A stretch of DNA of 64,000 nucleotides from Enterococcus faecalis (GCF_029024925.1 NZ_CP118962.1:2264001-2328000), one strand, 5' to 3'. Counted from the stretch's first letter, positions 55,925 through 64,000 are shown. Notes: generated from the letters alone by a model not told the origin. Translations and numbers: made by a program.

Positions 55925-56518
55925 ATGATGTATTCGATTCTTTACTTATTCACAGACTCTCTCAAAAATGCGTGGCGCTCAAAAAACCAATTTAGTACGT
56001 TGATTCTTATCTTTATTATTAGTTTTCTGACTTTTTCTGCTCTATTATTGACTTTGTTGTTTTCTCGATGGCTTTCACAAATGATTCTTCTTGATAATTA
56101 TGCAGTGATTCCTCCCTTGACAATTTTCAGAGGTTTGGCTGGAATCAGCGCTGGAACACTCTTTTTCTTCCTGATTAGTTATATTTGCCGAACTTTCTTC
56201 CTAACTTTTTTAGAGCAAAAAAACGACTTACTGATCTTAGCTCTTTTAGGTACGACAAAATTACAAATTTTAATTAGCTATGCCTTACAACCCATCTATT
56301 ATTTGATTTTTATTTTGCCTTTAGCTGCTTTTCTAGCCAATAAGCTCATTCAACAGTTTATCCATGATTTTTTCAGCGAGGTACCTGGTTTAATGCATAT
56401 CGATAGCTACATGCAAGGTATCTTTTTACCACTAACAGGAAGCCTATTGTTCATTTGCTGTTGTGTCTTTTTAATTCTTTTTAGGAAACTCAATAGCCTA
56501 ATCAAAAGAGATACTTGA
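55925..56518 (+). CDS. FtsX-like four-helix membrane protein
   Basis: A 197-residue integral membrane protein with four helices (about 23-50, 65-98, 118-145 and 165-187). The N-terminus SLKNAWRSKNQFSTLILIFI resembles the start of ABC permeases of the MacB/FtsX type, and the helix arrangement fits a single FtsX core with only a short extracellular loop (DFFSEVPGLMHIDSYM). No ATPase gene adjoins it, so it may be a shortened or orphan permease. AGAAAGGA precedes tandem ATGs at 55925 and 55928. Confidence 0.65.
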   Translation: MMYSILYLFTDSLKNAWRSKNQFSTLILIFIISFLTFSALLLTLLFSRWLSQMILLDNYAVIPPLTIFRGLAGISAGTLFFFLISYICRTFFLTFLEQKNDLLILALLGTTKLQILISYALQPIYYLIFILPLAAFLANKLIQQFIHDFFSEVPGLMHIDSYMQGIFLPLTGSLLFICCCVFLILFRKLNSLIKRDT

Positions 56519-56529
56519 CTAACTATGCG

Positions 56530-56574
56530 AAAAAAGTGAGAAATACGTCATCTCGACGTATTTCTCACTTTTTT
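56530..56574. terminator. Bidirectional terminator after the FtsX-like gene
   Basis: AAAAAAGTGAGAAATACGTC / GACGTATTTCTCACTTTTTT perfect arms around a tiny loop between convergent genes. The fused reductase ends 43 bases further on. Confidence 0.93.
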
Positions 56575-56617
56575 GAATGGCTTAGGTCTTTAGGCTAATT
56601 ACTTTTTTCCGCCTCTT

Positions 56618-58300
56618 TTAAGCCAAGGCTTCAATAATTTCGGTCATTGTTTTTGAACCAAAAATCATTTGTTCTCCATCAATTAGCATTGCTGGAACGC
56701 TCATAATTTTCTTTTCTTTTTTCAACTCTGGAAATAGACTAATGTCCACCATTTCTGCTTCCACATGAGGATTAATTGATGCAATACGTTGGCAAGCCGC
56801 CACGACATCGGGACAGAAATGACATGTTAGTGAAACAAAGATTTCTATTTTTCTTTTTGGCAATGCAAGTATGTTCTTTTGCAGACTTGCTTCTAACGGC
56901 TGCCCCTCGCTGCCGACATTATAAACCGCCAAAACCAACGAGTTTACTTCATGGCCACTAGGAATACCACTAAATTTAATTCCTGTATAGTTTCCTGCCG
57001 CATCTAAGAGCACAACGCTAGGCATTTTTTCAATCCCATACAGCAATTCTTTGGCTGGCTCAGTATCTTTCAAAATCGTTTCTAAAGTAATCTTCTGATC
57101 CAGACTTGCAAATTCTGTTAAGAATGACTGAAGTTCCAATGATTTTTCATCACTTGCATCCAAAAACTGAAGCAATGTCACTTTTTTGGTTAGTTTAGCG
57201 AAAATACCGCTTAATTGTTGGCGCATACTTTCTGGGAACCACTGATGCTTACCAGTAACTTTCGCTGGCTGTTTTTCTTTTGGTTGCTGACTGCTTGTTT
57301 CAGGGGCAGATTGATTAGCTAATCGTTCAGTCATTCGCTTCGTTACAATCGATTGGCCCGCCTGTGTTTTTTGTTCTGTCACGTAACGTTGCGCATGAGT
57401 GGCGGCAATTGCACCGTCTGCAACCGCCGTCACAATTTGACGTAATTCTTTTATTCGTAAATCTCCTGCTGCATAAACTCCGGGAATATTGGTTTCCATA
57501 TTTTCAGTTGTTGGCACATACCCACGGTCTAAGGCAATTTTTCCTTCAAAAATTTCTGTACTTGGTTTATTTCCAGCAAAAACAAACAGACCAAATGTAC
57601 TGTCTTTTGGCGCTTCATAAACCGTTTCTTCTCCCGTCTGGTTATTGACAAACACAGCTTTTCGGACAAAATCATCTCCCGTAATTTCTTTCACTTCTGT
57701 GTTATAAACAATCTTAATTTTCGGGTGATTTTTAGCCGCCTCCGCAGTTAATTTTGCACATGTAAAATCAGGTTCTCGGATAATCATCGTTACTGATTTA
57801 CCGTAACGTGTCAAATAAACGGCCTCTTCCGCTGCTGCATAACCGCCACCAATCACAAAAATATCTAGGCCTTGGAAAAACTCCCCATCACAAGTAGAAC
57901 AATAGGCCACGCCGCGTCCTGTAAATTCACTTTCACCAGGGAAACCAATTTTACGAGCAGAGGCCCCTGTCGCAATCAATACTGCATATGCTTGGTAGGT
58001 TTGACTCGCCGATTGAACAGTTTTTATCGTTTGACTAAAATCAACATCAATAATCTCGTCTTTTGTAAAAGCTACACCGAAGTCTTGTGCTTGAATGCGC
58101 ATTTCTTCCATTAGTTCTGGACCTGTTGTGTGACGAATCGCTGGATAGTTCACAATTTCAGAAGTCGTCGTTACTTGTCCACCAATTTTGTCTTTTTCAA
58201 TAATTAAGGTATCCATCATTGCGCGACCTGCATAGATACCTGCAGATAAAGCAGCTGAGCCGCCACCAATAATAATCAAATCGTAGATTTCTTCTGTCAC
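56618..58300 (-). CDS. Thioredoxin reductase-like flavoprotein with C-terminal thioredoxin-fold domains (AhpF-like)
   Basis: Flavin disulfide reductase expected to feed electrons to AhpC. Start GTG 58300 (TEEIYDLIIIGGGSAALSAG) with GAGGAG six bases before; the longer frame from 58345 lacks this. 560 residues. Residues about 1-305 are TrxB-like: FAD motif GGGSAALSAG, redox CSTC (about 135-138), NADPH motif GGGYAAAEEA, YAAGD. After a Gln/Pro-rich linker (about 315-350) come two thioredoxin folds, the last with CHFC. AhpF has its double thioredoxin fold at the N-terminus; here it is C-terminal. It follows ahpC by 96 bases. Confidence 0.88.
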   Translation of the reverse strand: MTEEIYDLIIIGGGSAALSAGIYAGRAMMDTLIIEKDKIGGQVTTTSEIVNYPAIRHTTGPELMEEMRIQAQDFGVAFTKDEIIDVDFSQTIKTVQSASQTYQAYAVLIATGASARKIGFPGESEFTGRGVAYCSTCDGEFFQGLDIFVIGGGYAAAEEAVYLTRYGKSVTMIIREPDFTCAKLTAEAAKNHPKIKIVYNTEVKEITGDDFVRKAVFVNNQTGEETVYEAPKDSTFGLFVFAGNKPSTEIFEGKIALDRGYVPTTENMETNIPGVYAAGDLRIKELRQIVTAVADGAIAATHAQRYVTEQKTQAGQSIVTKRMTERLANQSAPETSSQQPKEKQPAKVTGKHQWFPESMRQQLSGIFAKLTKKVTLLQFLDASDEKSLELQSFLTEFASLDQKITLETILKDTEPAKELLYGIEKMPSVVLLDAAGNYTGIKFSGIPSGHEVNSLVLAVYNVGSEGQPLEASLQKNILALPKRKIEIFVSLTCHFCPDVVAACQRIASINPHVEAEMVDISLFPELKKEKKIMSVPAMLIDGEQMIFGSKTMTEIIEALA

Positions 58301-58396
58301 TTGCTTCTCCTCTTTCTTCTGTGTTTCAGAAAAAGAGCTGAACAAAACATTTTCTCTGTTTTATCCAACTCTTTGACCTCTATTTACAAAGCGAAT

Positions 58397-58960
58397 TTAA
58401 ATTTTACCAACTAAATCTAAGCTTGGCGCAATTGTTTCTTCTCCTGGTTGCCAATTGGCTGGACAAACTTTATCACCATGTTCTGCTACAAATTGAGAAG
58501 CTTCTAATTTACGAACAAGTTCTTCAGCATTACGACCAATACCCATGTCGTTGATTTCATAAGATTTGATCTCACCTTCTGGACTCACAATAAATGAAGC
58601 ACGGTAAGCCATTCCAGAAGCTTCATCTAAAACGCCAAAGAAACGAGCAAGTTGACCGTTGGGATCGGCTAACATTGGATATTTAATTTTTCCAATCGTT
58701 TCTGTAGCGTCAGCCCATGCTTTATGCACATAATGACTATCTTCTGAAACAGAGTAAACCTCACAATTTAATTCCTGTAAATGCGCATAATGCTCTTGCA
58801 TATCCCCTAATTCCGTAGGACACACGAAAGAAAAATCAGCTGGATAAAAGAAGAAAATACTCCATTTTCCTAAAATATCTTCTGTTGATACTCGTGTAAA
58901 TTCACCATCGTGATAGGCATCACATTCAAAGTCAAAAATTTTTTGATTAATTAAATTCAT
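58397..58960 (-). CDS. ahpC: Alkyl hydroperoxide reductase subunit C (2-Cys peroxiredoxin)
   Basis: Cytosolic peroxidase that reduces H2O2, organic peroxides and peroxynitrite. 187 residues. Peroxidatic cysteine in FYPADFSFVCPTELGDM (about 47), resolving cysteine in HGDKVCPANWQPG (about 166), and the C-terminal EETIAPSLDLVGKI. GAGGAGG precedes the ATG. First gene of a unit with the thioredoxin reductase-like protein. A PerR-like operator covers its promoter. Confidence 0.97.
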   Translation of the reverse strand: MNLINQKIFDFECDAYHDGEFTRVSTEDILGKWSIFFFYPADFSFVCPTELGDMQEHYAHLQELNCEVYSVSEDSHYVHKAWADATETIGKIKYPMLADPNGQLARFFGVLDEASGMAYRASFIVSPEGEIKSYEINDMGIGRNAEELVRKLEASQFVAEHGDKVCPANWQPGEETIAPSLDLVGKI

Positions 58961-58991
58961 TGTCGTTCCTCCTCTGTTTTTTTACTCTTTA

Positions 58992-59020
58992 AGGATAACA
59001 GTTTATAATTATTCCGTCAA
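58992..59020 (-). promoter_or_regulatory. ahpC promoter
   Basis: Minus strand TTGACG (59015-59020), 17-base spacer, TATCCT (58992-58997). Confidence 0.78.
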
Positions 59021-59035
59021 TAGAATAATTATAAA
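59002..59035. promoter_or_regulatory. PerR-like operator over the ahpC promoter
   Basis: TTTATAATTATTC (59002-59014) and GAATAATTATAAA (59023-59035) are perfect 13-base inverted arms around the -35 box. Each arm with its flank resembles the PerR box TTATAATNATTATAA (about 13 of 15), so PerR binding here would block the polymerase and give peroxide induction. Confidence 0.7.
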
Positions 59036-59070
59036 CAAACGAGGTTTTATTAACACATAACACTGTCCTA

Positions 59071-59098
59071 TTGAGAATTATATGATTATCATTCTCAA
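59071..59098. promoter_or_regulatory. Fur-like inverted repeat upstream of ahpC
   Basis: TTGAGAAT (59071-59078) and ATTCTCAA (59091-59098) flank TATATGATTATC; the inner TGATTATCATT and, on the other strand, TGATAATCAT match half of the Fur consensus TGATAATNATTATCA. It lies about 55 bases above the ahpC -35. Confidence 0.45.
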
Positions 59099-59131
59099 TT
59101 AGAAATAGCGAGATAACTTTTTAAATAACAT

Positions 59132-59187
59132 AAAAAAGAAAGCGAATCATTAAAAGAACTTGCTTTTTAATGATTCGCTTTCTTTTT
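59132..59187 (-). terminator. Terminator of the O-methyltransferase gene
   Basis: AAAGAAAGCGAATCATTAAAA-type arm (first 20: AAAGAAAGCGAATCATTAAA) pairs with its complement across GAACTTGC, with A and T tails on both sides. Confidence 0.88.
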
Positions 59188-59200
59188 GTGAATACATTCT

Positions 59201-59890
59201 TTAACTATCTAAAATAATCGTTTCTTTCTCTTTGGTAATTAAAATAACTCCATCACCAAGAGGAACTAAAGTAGAAGTTAAATCAGGGTGCGCCATGACT
59301 ACATCTAAAAATTGGTTTAATTTACGATGAATCGCTCGATTTTTTTTCGGTACTTCCTCAGCAGGGTCTAAAATTGTCCCAGCTTGAAATACATCATCCA
59401 CCATCAAAACGCCGCCAACTGGTAGCAACCGTAAACATTCAGGTAAAAATTCAATGTATTTTGATTTGGCACTATCCATAAAAATAAAGTCATAAGGTCC
59501 TTCCAACGTTGGTAGAATCTCAGCTGCTTGTCCTTCTAAAAGAGTGACCTTTTCTTCTAAGTCCAGGCGTTGGTAAGTTTTCTTCGCTTTTTTTATCATT
59601 ACGTCAAAACGATCAATCGTGGTCACGTGACCATCTTCACCGACAAATTGGGCCATCAAGCTTGAAGAAAAACCAATTGCTGCCCCGATTTCTAAAATAT
59701 TTTTGGGCTTTAGTTGTCCTAGCAAAAATTGTAGAAAAACTACTGTTTCGTGCGGAATAATCGGCACCCCTGCTTCATTGGCTTCCGCCTCCACTGCACC
59801 TAATTCTCCGGGAAGTTTCTTTTGTTTTGTACGCATATACTCAACCAGTTCTGGTTTAACGACTGGTCGATGCATCATTTCGTTTCTCAT
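59201..59890 (-). CDS. O-methyltransferase family 3 (TrmR/YrrM-like)
   Basis: SAM-dependent class I methyltransferase of 229 residues. Start ATG 59890 (MRNEMMHRPVVKPELVEYM) with AAAGGAG eight bases before. SAM motif I ILEIGAAIGFSSSLMA (about 68-83), acidic strand 2 TTIDRFD, metal-binding region FIFMDSAKSKYIEF and VLMVDDVFQAG. In B. subtilis the closest kind, YrrM/TrmR, methylates 5-hydroxyuridine in tRNA; other relatives act on catechols. The role here is likely tRNA modification but unproved. Confidence 0.83.
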   Translation of the reverse strand: MRNEMMHRPVVKPELVEYMRTKQKKLPGELGAVEAEANEAGVPIIPHETVVFLQFLLGQLKPKNILEIGAAIGFSSSLMAQFVGEDGHVTTIDRFDVMIKKAKKTYQRLDLEEKVTLLEGQAAEILPTLEGPYDFIFMDSAKSKYIEFLPECLRLLPVGGVLMVDDVFQAGTILDPAEEVPKKNRAIHRKLNQFLDVVMAHPDLTSTLVPLGDGVILITKEKETIILDS

Positions 59891-60238
59891 CACTTTCGCT
59901 CCTTTTCGTCCCTTTATTATACGAAGTCCTTGTTCCTCTGTAAAGGATTGAAATAGGATTCTTATTATTTGTTTGAAAATAACATTCACATTCTTAACTT
60001 CCTAGCTAAGTGCGGATTACTTCTTGTAAGCACATTTTTTCTTTGTTTCTGCTATTTTTTATTAAGTTTTATTCAGAAAACGTCAAAAAGTAGCCCTCAA
60101 GAACATACCTATTGATTTTTTCTCGTTATTTCTTATAAAAATATTTCTACATATGTTAATATTTTCCCTTAAATCACTATTAATTCTTGCTAATTCAAGC
60201 CCCAAAACAAGCCTATAACCTTGCTAAAATAAGAAACG

Positions 60239-60427
60239 TCAAATTTTACTACTTTGTCTGTAAAAATTTGATATCACAAAAGAAAGGAAATCTTGTATAC
60301 TCTTTACAGATAGTGATTTATAGTGAAGCACATAACCAAATTCCCGGACTTGACTTGGTTCAAGTACATATGCAGGCGAGCTATTTGATAGTTCCCTGAT
60401 AAAAATCGTTTCGACGATTTTGCACAT
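60239..60427 (-). CDS. Possible 62-aa protein in a long intergenic gap (low confidence)
   Basis: The 612 bases from 59891 to 60502 hold no clear gene. The best candidate is this minus-strand frame (MCKIVETIFIRELSNSSPAY, then VLEPSQVREFGYVLHYKSLS) with AAAGG seven bases before ATG. Its first codons lie in a perfect hairpin AAAATCGT/ACGATTTT (60402-60421), and a second palindrome AGCTAAAAA/TTTTTAGCT is at 60445-60464. No homologue recognised; it may be a fragment or a structured RNA. Bases 59891-60185 are AT-rich with nothing recognisable. Confidence 0.25.
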   Translation of the reverse strand: MCKIVETIFIRELSNSSPAYVLEPSQVREFGYVLHYKSLSVKSIQDFLSFVISNFYRQSSKI

Positions 60428-60467
60428 AGCACTACCTTTCTAAAAGCTAAAAATTATTTTTAGCTAG

Positions 60468-60504
60468 AAAAAAGACAACCGTTTGAAACGGCTGTCTTTT
60501 TTTT
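60468..60504 (-). terminator. Terminator of the MBL-lplA operon
   Basis: AAAAAAGACA(A)CCGTTT / AAACGG(C)TGTCTTTTTT with the U-run on the minus strand, touching the lplA stop codon. Confidence 0.88.
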
Positions 60505-61507
60505 AATAAATTAACCCAAGCAAATCTTCTTTTTCGATATTGCCAAAGTATTTTTTAACGTCAATTTGATCAATAGCTTCTTCTAAAGAAGCTTTATCAT
60601 ATTTCACGCCGGTTAAAATATCTTCAACATCTTTAATTTCACCAAGCCCAAAGAAGTCCCCAAAAATTTTAATTTCTTGAATGGCACCATCCGCCACATT
60701 CATTTTCATTTCAATTGAACCAATTGGAAAACGATGGCGACGTTCTAAGTTAAATGCAGGTGATTTACCATAATTCCAATCCCAATTGCGATAGTATTGC
60801 TCTGAAATTTTGTTAATAGCCGCCCAGTCTTGATCAGTTAATTCATACGTTTTAACTTGGTCGATCGAATCTACGCCGAAAATTTTCAAAAGAATTTCTT
60901 GGCGGAATTCTTCCGTTGTCATCTCTTGTTTATCTTCAGATAAAAATGGTTTAATGTTTGTTACCCGTGAACGAACAGACTTGATACCTTTAGATTCGAT
61001 TTTATCTTTCCGTACTTTCAATGTATTTACAACTTCATCAATATCACTATCAAACATTAAGGTTCCATGTGCAAACATGCGGCCGTTGGTAGCGTACATC
61101 GCATTTCCTGAAAACTTCATATCATTAATCACTAGGTCATTGCGCCCTTTTAATTCGGCACCTTCAACGCCTAAGTCGTGCAATGCTTGAATAATTGGTT
61201 GGGTAACTTTCGCAAAATCACGGAAAGAGTTGCCGTCATCTGGCATAATAAAACTAAAATTCAAATTACCATGATCATGATAAACGGCGCCGCCGCCACT
61301 TAAGCGACGAACAACATGAATGCCGTGCTCATCTACATATTCTTTGTTAATTTCTTCAATTGTATTTTGGTTACGGCCAATAATGATTGACGGCTCGTTA
61401 ATGTAAAATAAAAGAATGGGCTCATCTAAAGGCATTTCTGTTAACAAATATGTTTCAATTGCTAAGTTCACTCGTGGGTCATTATTTTCATTCGGTACAA
61501 AAATCAC
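60503..61507 (-). CDS. lplA: Lipoate-protein ligase A
   Basis: Activates lipoate with ATP and attaches it to E2 subunits and GcvH. 334 residues; start GTG 61507 with GGGAGAG about eight bases before. Catalytic-domain motifs: EPSIIIGRNQNTIEEIN, the RRLSGGGAVYHDHGNLNFSF lipoyl-AMP loop, and the lysine region GNDLVINDMKFSGNA (KFSGNAMY). C-terminal accessory domain about 250-334. It follows the MBL hydrolase gene by 32 bases. E. faecalis is a lipoate auxotroph with more than one ligase; which domain this copy prefers is not evident. Confidence 0.93.
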   Translation of the reverse strand: MIFVPNENNDPRVNLAIETYLLTEMPLDEPILLFYINEPSIIIGRNQNTIEEINKEYVDEHGIHVVRRLSGGGAVYHDHGNLNFSFIMPDDGNSFRDFAKVTQPIIQALHDLGVEGAELKGRNDLVINDMKFSGNAMYATNGRMFAHGTLMFDSDIDEVVNTLKVRKDKIESKGIKSVRSRVTNIKPFLSEDKQEMTTEEFRQEILLKIFGVDSIDQVKTYELTDQDWAAINKISEQYYRNWDWNYGKSPAFNLERRHRFPIGSIEMKMNVADGAIQEIKIFGDFFGLGEIKDVEDILTGVKYDKASLEEAIDQIDVKKYFGNIEKEDLLGLIY

Positions 61508-61539
61508 AATCGGTTCTCTCCCTTGGTATAGTTACTTTT

Positions 61540-62280
61540 TTAAATCTCAACTGTTAAATCTGGTTGGGCTAATGTCACTGGAATTTCCGTTCCAGCATAG
61601 TTTTGCGCTTCTTCACGTAGTTGTTCCAATGACCCATGTTGTGGTAAATGGGTCAACATCAATTGTTTGACTTGTGCTGCTTTGGCAATTTCACCTGCTT
61701 CTCTTGACGTAAAATGTGCATGATGTCGTTCATTACCTTCAAATAAGTACGTATCCGCTAAGAATAAATCAGCGTCTTTTGCAAAGTCTTCAAAACTTGC
61801 TAAGTAACCAGAGTCTCCTGTAAAGACAAAGACTTTGCCGGTCGCTTTTTCAACAATCCGCATCGCGTAACAAGTGACAGGATGAATCGTTTCCATGAAA
61901 GTAATTAAAAATGGTCCTACTGCCAACTCTTCTGCTTCAAAATACTCTTTCCCTTCGGAAACGTTAGGAAGCGTTAGTTCTTTGAAATGCATTTGATCTT
62001 GTGTATGGCCATATATTGGCAAAATAGGCGTCGGTTCCAGCGTTGGATAAAGCTGACGATAATATTGTAAAACACCTAAATCTGCGATATGGTCATGATG
62101 GTAATGCGACAGAATGACAGCATCTAATTTCAATGGATCTAGATAGTTTTCTAAACGCACTAATGTCGTACTGCCTGCATCAATAAGCAAATGAAAGCCT
62201 TCAGATTCTAACAAATAGGAACTCGTTCCTTCTCCTTTGTATGGATAAGCACCTAAACAGCCTAAGACAGTCAATTTCAT
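61540..62280 (-). CDS. Metallo-beta-lactamase-fold hydrolase
   Basis: A 246-residue MBL-fold protein, start ATG 62280 (MKLTVLGCLGAYPYKGEG) with AAGGAGG upstream; the longer frame adds an unlikely 14 residues. Metal ligands: HYHHDH in ILSHYHHDHIADLG (about 54-61), HPVTCYAM (His about 136), FTGDSGY (Asp), and AHFTSREAGEIA with the final LTHLPQHG. The layout is closer to RNase Z-like/phosphodiesterase-type MBL proteins than to lactamases. Substrate unknown; co-transcribed with lplA. Confidence 0.85.
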   Translation of the reverse strand: MKLTVLGCLGAYPYKGEGTSSYLLESEGFHLLIDAGSTTLVRLENYLDPLKLDAVILSHYHHDHIADLGVLQYYRQLYPTLEPTPILPIYGHTQDQMHFKELTLPNVSEGKEYFEAEELAVGPFLITFMETIHPVTCYAMRIVEKATGKVFVFTGDSGYLASFEDFAKDADLFLADTYLFEGNERHHAHFTSREAGEIAKAAQVKQLMLTHLPQHGSLEQLREEAQNYAGTEIPVTLAQPDLTVEI

Positions 62281-62374
62281 GTGTGGACAACCTCCTTCAA
62301 TACGATACTTCCATGTTACCATAAAATAACGGAAAAACGAGGTTAAAACGCTTAAATTTTCACAAAAAGACCAA

Positions 62375-62428
62375 AGAAAAAACCTGAACCCTTTGTCGAG
62401 ATAACGAAGGATTCAAGCTTCTTTTTTA
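62375..62428 (-). terminator. Terminator of the M42-DUF975 unit
   Basis: On the minus strand AGCTTGAATCC pairs imperfectly with GGGTTCAGGTT, followed by TTTTTC; placed right after the DUF975 stop. Confidence 0.7.
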
Positions 62429-63217
62429 TTCTTCGGCTAAACCTTTTTCTTCTAAGGCAGTTTGATAAAAACTAGCTAACGCTACATAGTTATAAGGAAT
62501 CACCCATAATAGACCGATACCAATAGCTAAAAAGCCCACAATATACCAACCAATAAAAGAAAATTGTAAACATAAATATTGCCAAAAACGATTTTTCATT
62601 AAATATAACGCCTGTTTCAACGCCATCATAATTGGCAGTTCTGGATTATCAAAACGTAGCCACACAGCAAATTGAAAAACGCCACTCACAAATAAACCAA
62701 TTAAAAAGATCAAGATAGTGGCAACACCAAACGCTAGGAAAAAGGAAAAATCATTTAAGAAAAAGGTCTGAATTTCCTCTGGTGTAACTGTATTAAACAT
62801 CAATTTGAAATACAAGGTTGTCCCTGCCCCAAATAAAATTGGTAACAAAAATAACAAACCAATTACACGTTCAAGTACTTTTTGAAGTAGGTTGACCACA
62901 AATAGCGGACCATAATATTTTCCTTGAAAAACACTCATTAAAATATTGACCCGCACCTTTTCACCACGTAACACCTTCAAGGCTGCGTAATATAGCGCAT
63001 AACTTAACGCGAATAAAACAAAAATTTGCAGTAATACTGCGGCAAAACTACTTTGAAAAACTTGATTTTCACCAGAAAATAAATTTTGCACAATCGATGT
63101 TAAAAAGCTCTGTAAAACCACTCCTAAGAAAGTTAACCAAGCCATGATCCCCCATTGCCCATCAAGGGCTCTGCGAGCATTGGCACGATGTTGCGAATTT
63201 GTTACTAAACTTTTCAT
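62426..63217 (-). CDS. DUF975 family membrane protein
   Basis: A 263-residue polytopic membrane protein of the DUF975 family, with about six helices (near 25-48, 58-82, 112-135, 150-178, 205-245). The soluble N-terminus NSQHRANARRALDGQWG is the family signature. No known activity. AGAAAGGA precedes the ATG. It follows the M42 peptidase gene by 20 bases and is probably co-transcribed with it. Confidence 0.85.
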   Translation of the reverse strand: MKSLVTNSQHRANARRALDGQWGIMAWLTFLGVVLQSFLTSIVQNLFSGENQVFQSSFAAVLLQIFVLFALSYALYYAALKVLRGEKVRVNILMSVFQGKYYGPLFVVNLLQKVLERVIGLLFLLPILFGAGTTLYFKLMFNTVTPEEIQTFFLNDFSFFLAFGVATILIFLIGLFVSGVFQFAVWLRFDNPELPIMMALKQALYLMKNRFWQYLCLQFSFIGWYIVGFLAIGIGLLWVIPYNYVALASFYQTALEEKGLAEE

Positions 63218-63237
63218 TCATTCCATCCTTTCTGAAA

Positions 63238-64000
63238 CTAATAACTAGTCAATTTAGCGACTGTTTCTTTATCTAGACGTTTCACCACTTCTGTGACTAA
63301 TTTGACTGTGTTGAAATAATCATCTTCATGAATAACTGAGGTATGTGAATGCAGATATCTAACAGGCACCGTGATGGCTAATGATGGAATCCCGTTGCGC
63401 GTTAAATGCATGCGGCCAGCATCCGTACCTCCCCCTGTAATCACTGTATATTGGAAGGGAATGTTATTTTCTTCCGCCACTTGAATAACAAAATCACGTA
63501 ATTTTTTATGCGGAATCATTGATGCATCATAAATCAAAATTTGTGGCCCTTCACCTAAAACAGAGTCGGCTTCTTTAGGTGTCATTCCTGGTGTGTCACC
63601 AGCTGTTCCTGTGTCTAAAGCAAACGCTATGTCTGGATTCACAAGATGCGTACTTGTTTGCGCACCGCGTAGCCCCACTTCTTCTTGCACATCACTGCCT
63701 GCAAATAAAATATTGGGGTGCCCTTCTGTCGCTAAATTTTCTAAAACTTTTAATGAAACGGCCGTACCAATTCGGTTATCCCACGCTTTTGCCAATAAAA
63801 ATTTTGTATCATTCATGCGACGATAGTCAATATATGGTGTCACCATATCCCCTGGATGAATCCCCCATTCTGCAACTTGTTGATCGCTACTTGCACCAAT
63901 ATCAATAAACATATCTGCAATCTCATAGGGTTTGTTACGAACTTCCGCTGTTAACACATGCGGTGGTTTAGACCCAATGACACCATGGTAAACCTTACCA
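63238..64000 (-). CDS. M42 family glutamyl aminopeptidase-like protein (5' end outside window)
   Basis: C-terminal 254 codons of a second M42 metallo-aminopeptidase; the frame is open to the right edge (GKVYHGVIGSKPPHVLTAEV), so about 100 N-terminal residues are missing. The GTG at 63957 is an internal valine. Motifs: IDIGASSDQQVAEWGI, AWDNRIGTAVS, SDVQEEVGLRGAQTS, DTGTAGDTPG, ITGGGTDAGRMH and YLHSHTSVIHEDDY, which carry the metal ligands and catalytic glutamate. It is a paralogue of the enzyme at 43834-44937 and closer to the B. subtilis YsdC type. Confidence 0.93.
   Translation of the reverse strand, partial: GKVYHGVIGSKPPHVLTAEVRNKPYEIADMFIDIGASSDQQVAEWGIHPGDMVTPYIDYRRMNDTKFLLAKAWDNRIGTAVSLKVLENLATEGHPNILFAGSDVQEEVGLRGAQTSTHLVNPDIAFALDTGTAGDTPGMTPKEADSVLGEGPQILIYDASMIPHKKLRDFVIQVAEENNIPFQYTVITGGGTDAGRMHLTRNGIPSLAITVPVRYLHSHTSVIHEDDYFNTVKLVTEVVKRLDKETVAKLTSY

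Overview
The window is low-GC Firmicutes DNA and reads as the Enterococcus faecalis core chromosome. The firmest identifiers are the complete elr virulence operon (ElrA LRR-WxL protein, ElrB LPxTG protein, ElrC/ElrD WxL proteins, ElrE WxL-interacting protein, Rgg-like ElrR) and the intrinsic lincosamide/streptogramin A/pleuromutilin resistance gene lsa(A). Ribosomal protein order (rplK-rplA-rplJ-rplL; rpmG-secE-nusG), the SbcCD-helicase run and the ahpC/thioredoxin-reductase pair agree. No rRNA, tRNA, CRISPR array, transposase or phage gene is visible. Organism assignment is from recognised proteins, not from a database search. Layout: 1-3.6 kb holds the 3' part of trpS, an ABC exporter half-transporter and a HAD phosphatase. 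3.6-9.9 kb is the elr surface operon with its regulator upstream. 9.96-17.5 kb is a DNA repair block (sbcD, sbcC, SNF2-type helicase) transcribed toward elrR. 17.6-30.4 kb is housekeeping: PlsC acyltransferase, tRNA methyltransferase plus GIY-YIG protein, MTA/SAH nucleosidase, ADP-ribose pyrophosphatase, XpaC/TelA pair, Nudix and GNAT proteins, an LCP cell-wall protein, mutY, recX and an rRNA methyltransferase. 30.4-36.5 kb holds GlsB, a GH2 beta-galactosidase overlapping an amino-acid-type permease, and a divergent AraC regulator. 36.8-39.4 kb is the L11/L1/L10/L7-L12 block with an L10 leader. 39.5-41.2 kb is lsa(A) with a long attenuator-like leader. 41.3-47.4 kb has L-serine dehydratase and a peptide-scavenging cluster (binding protein, M42 and M55 peptidases, RpiR regulator). 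47.5-49.5 kb is a lipoprotein hydrolase and rpmG-secE-nusG. 49.8-52.4 kb is the most accessory-looking part: a CBS-domain gene, a small cassette that looks like a bacteriocin precursor split by a frameshift plus a membrane protein, then a second copy of the CBS gene's 3' end and a long intergenic repeat. 52.4-64 kb returns to housekeeping: murB, oxidoreductase, exoA, DnaQ-like exonuclease, thioredoxin reductase fusion and ahpC (PerR-like operator), O-methyltransferase, lplA, MBL hydrolase, DUF975 and a partial M42 peptidase. The points most worth following up are the split bacteriocin-like precursor and the duplicated CBS tail that flanks it, the predicted ribosome-controlled attenuator ahead of lsa(A), the three-copy intergenic repeat family, the palindrome sitting on the rplJ promoter, and the shortened ElrE. 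Many start codons were moved inward from the longest open frame because a good Shine-Dalgarno sequence sits before the internal start; these choices are stated per gene.
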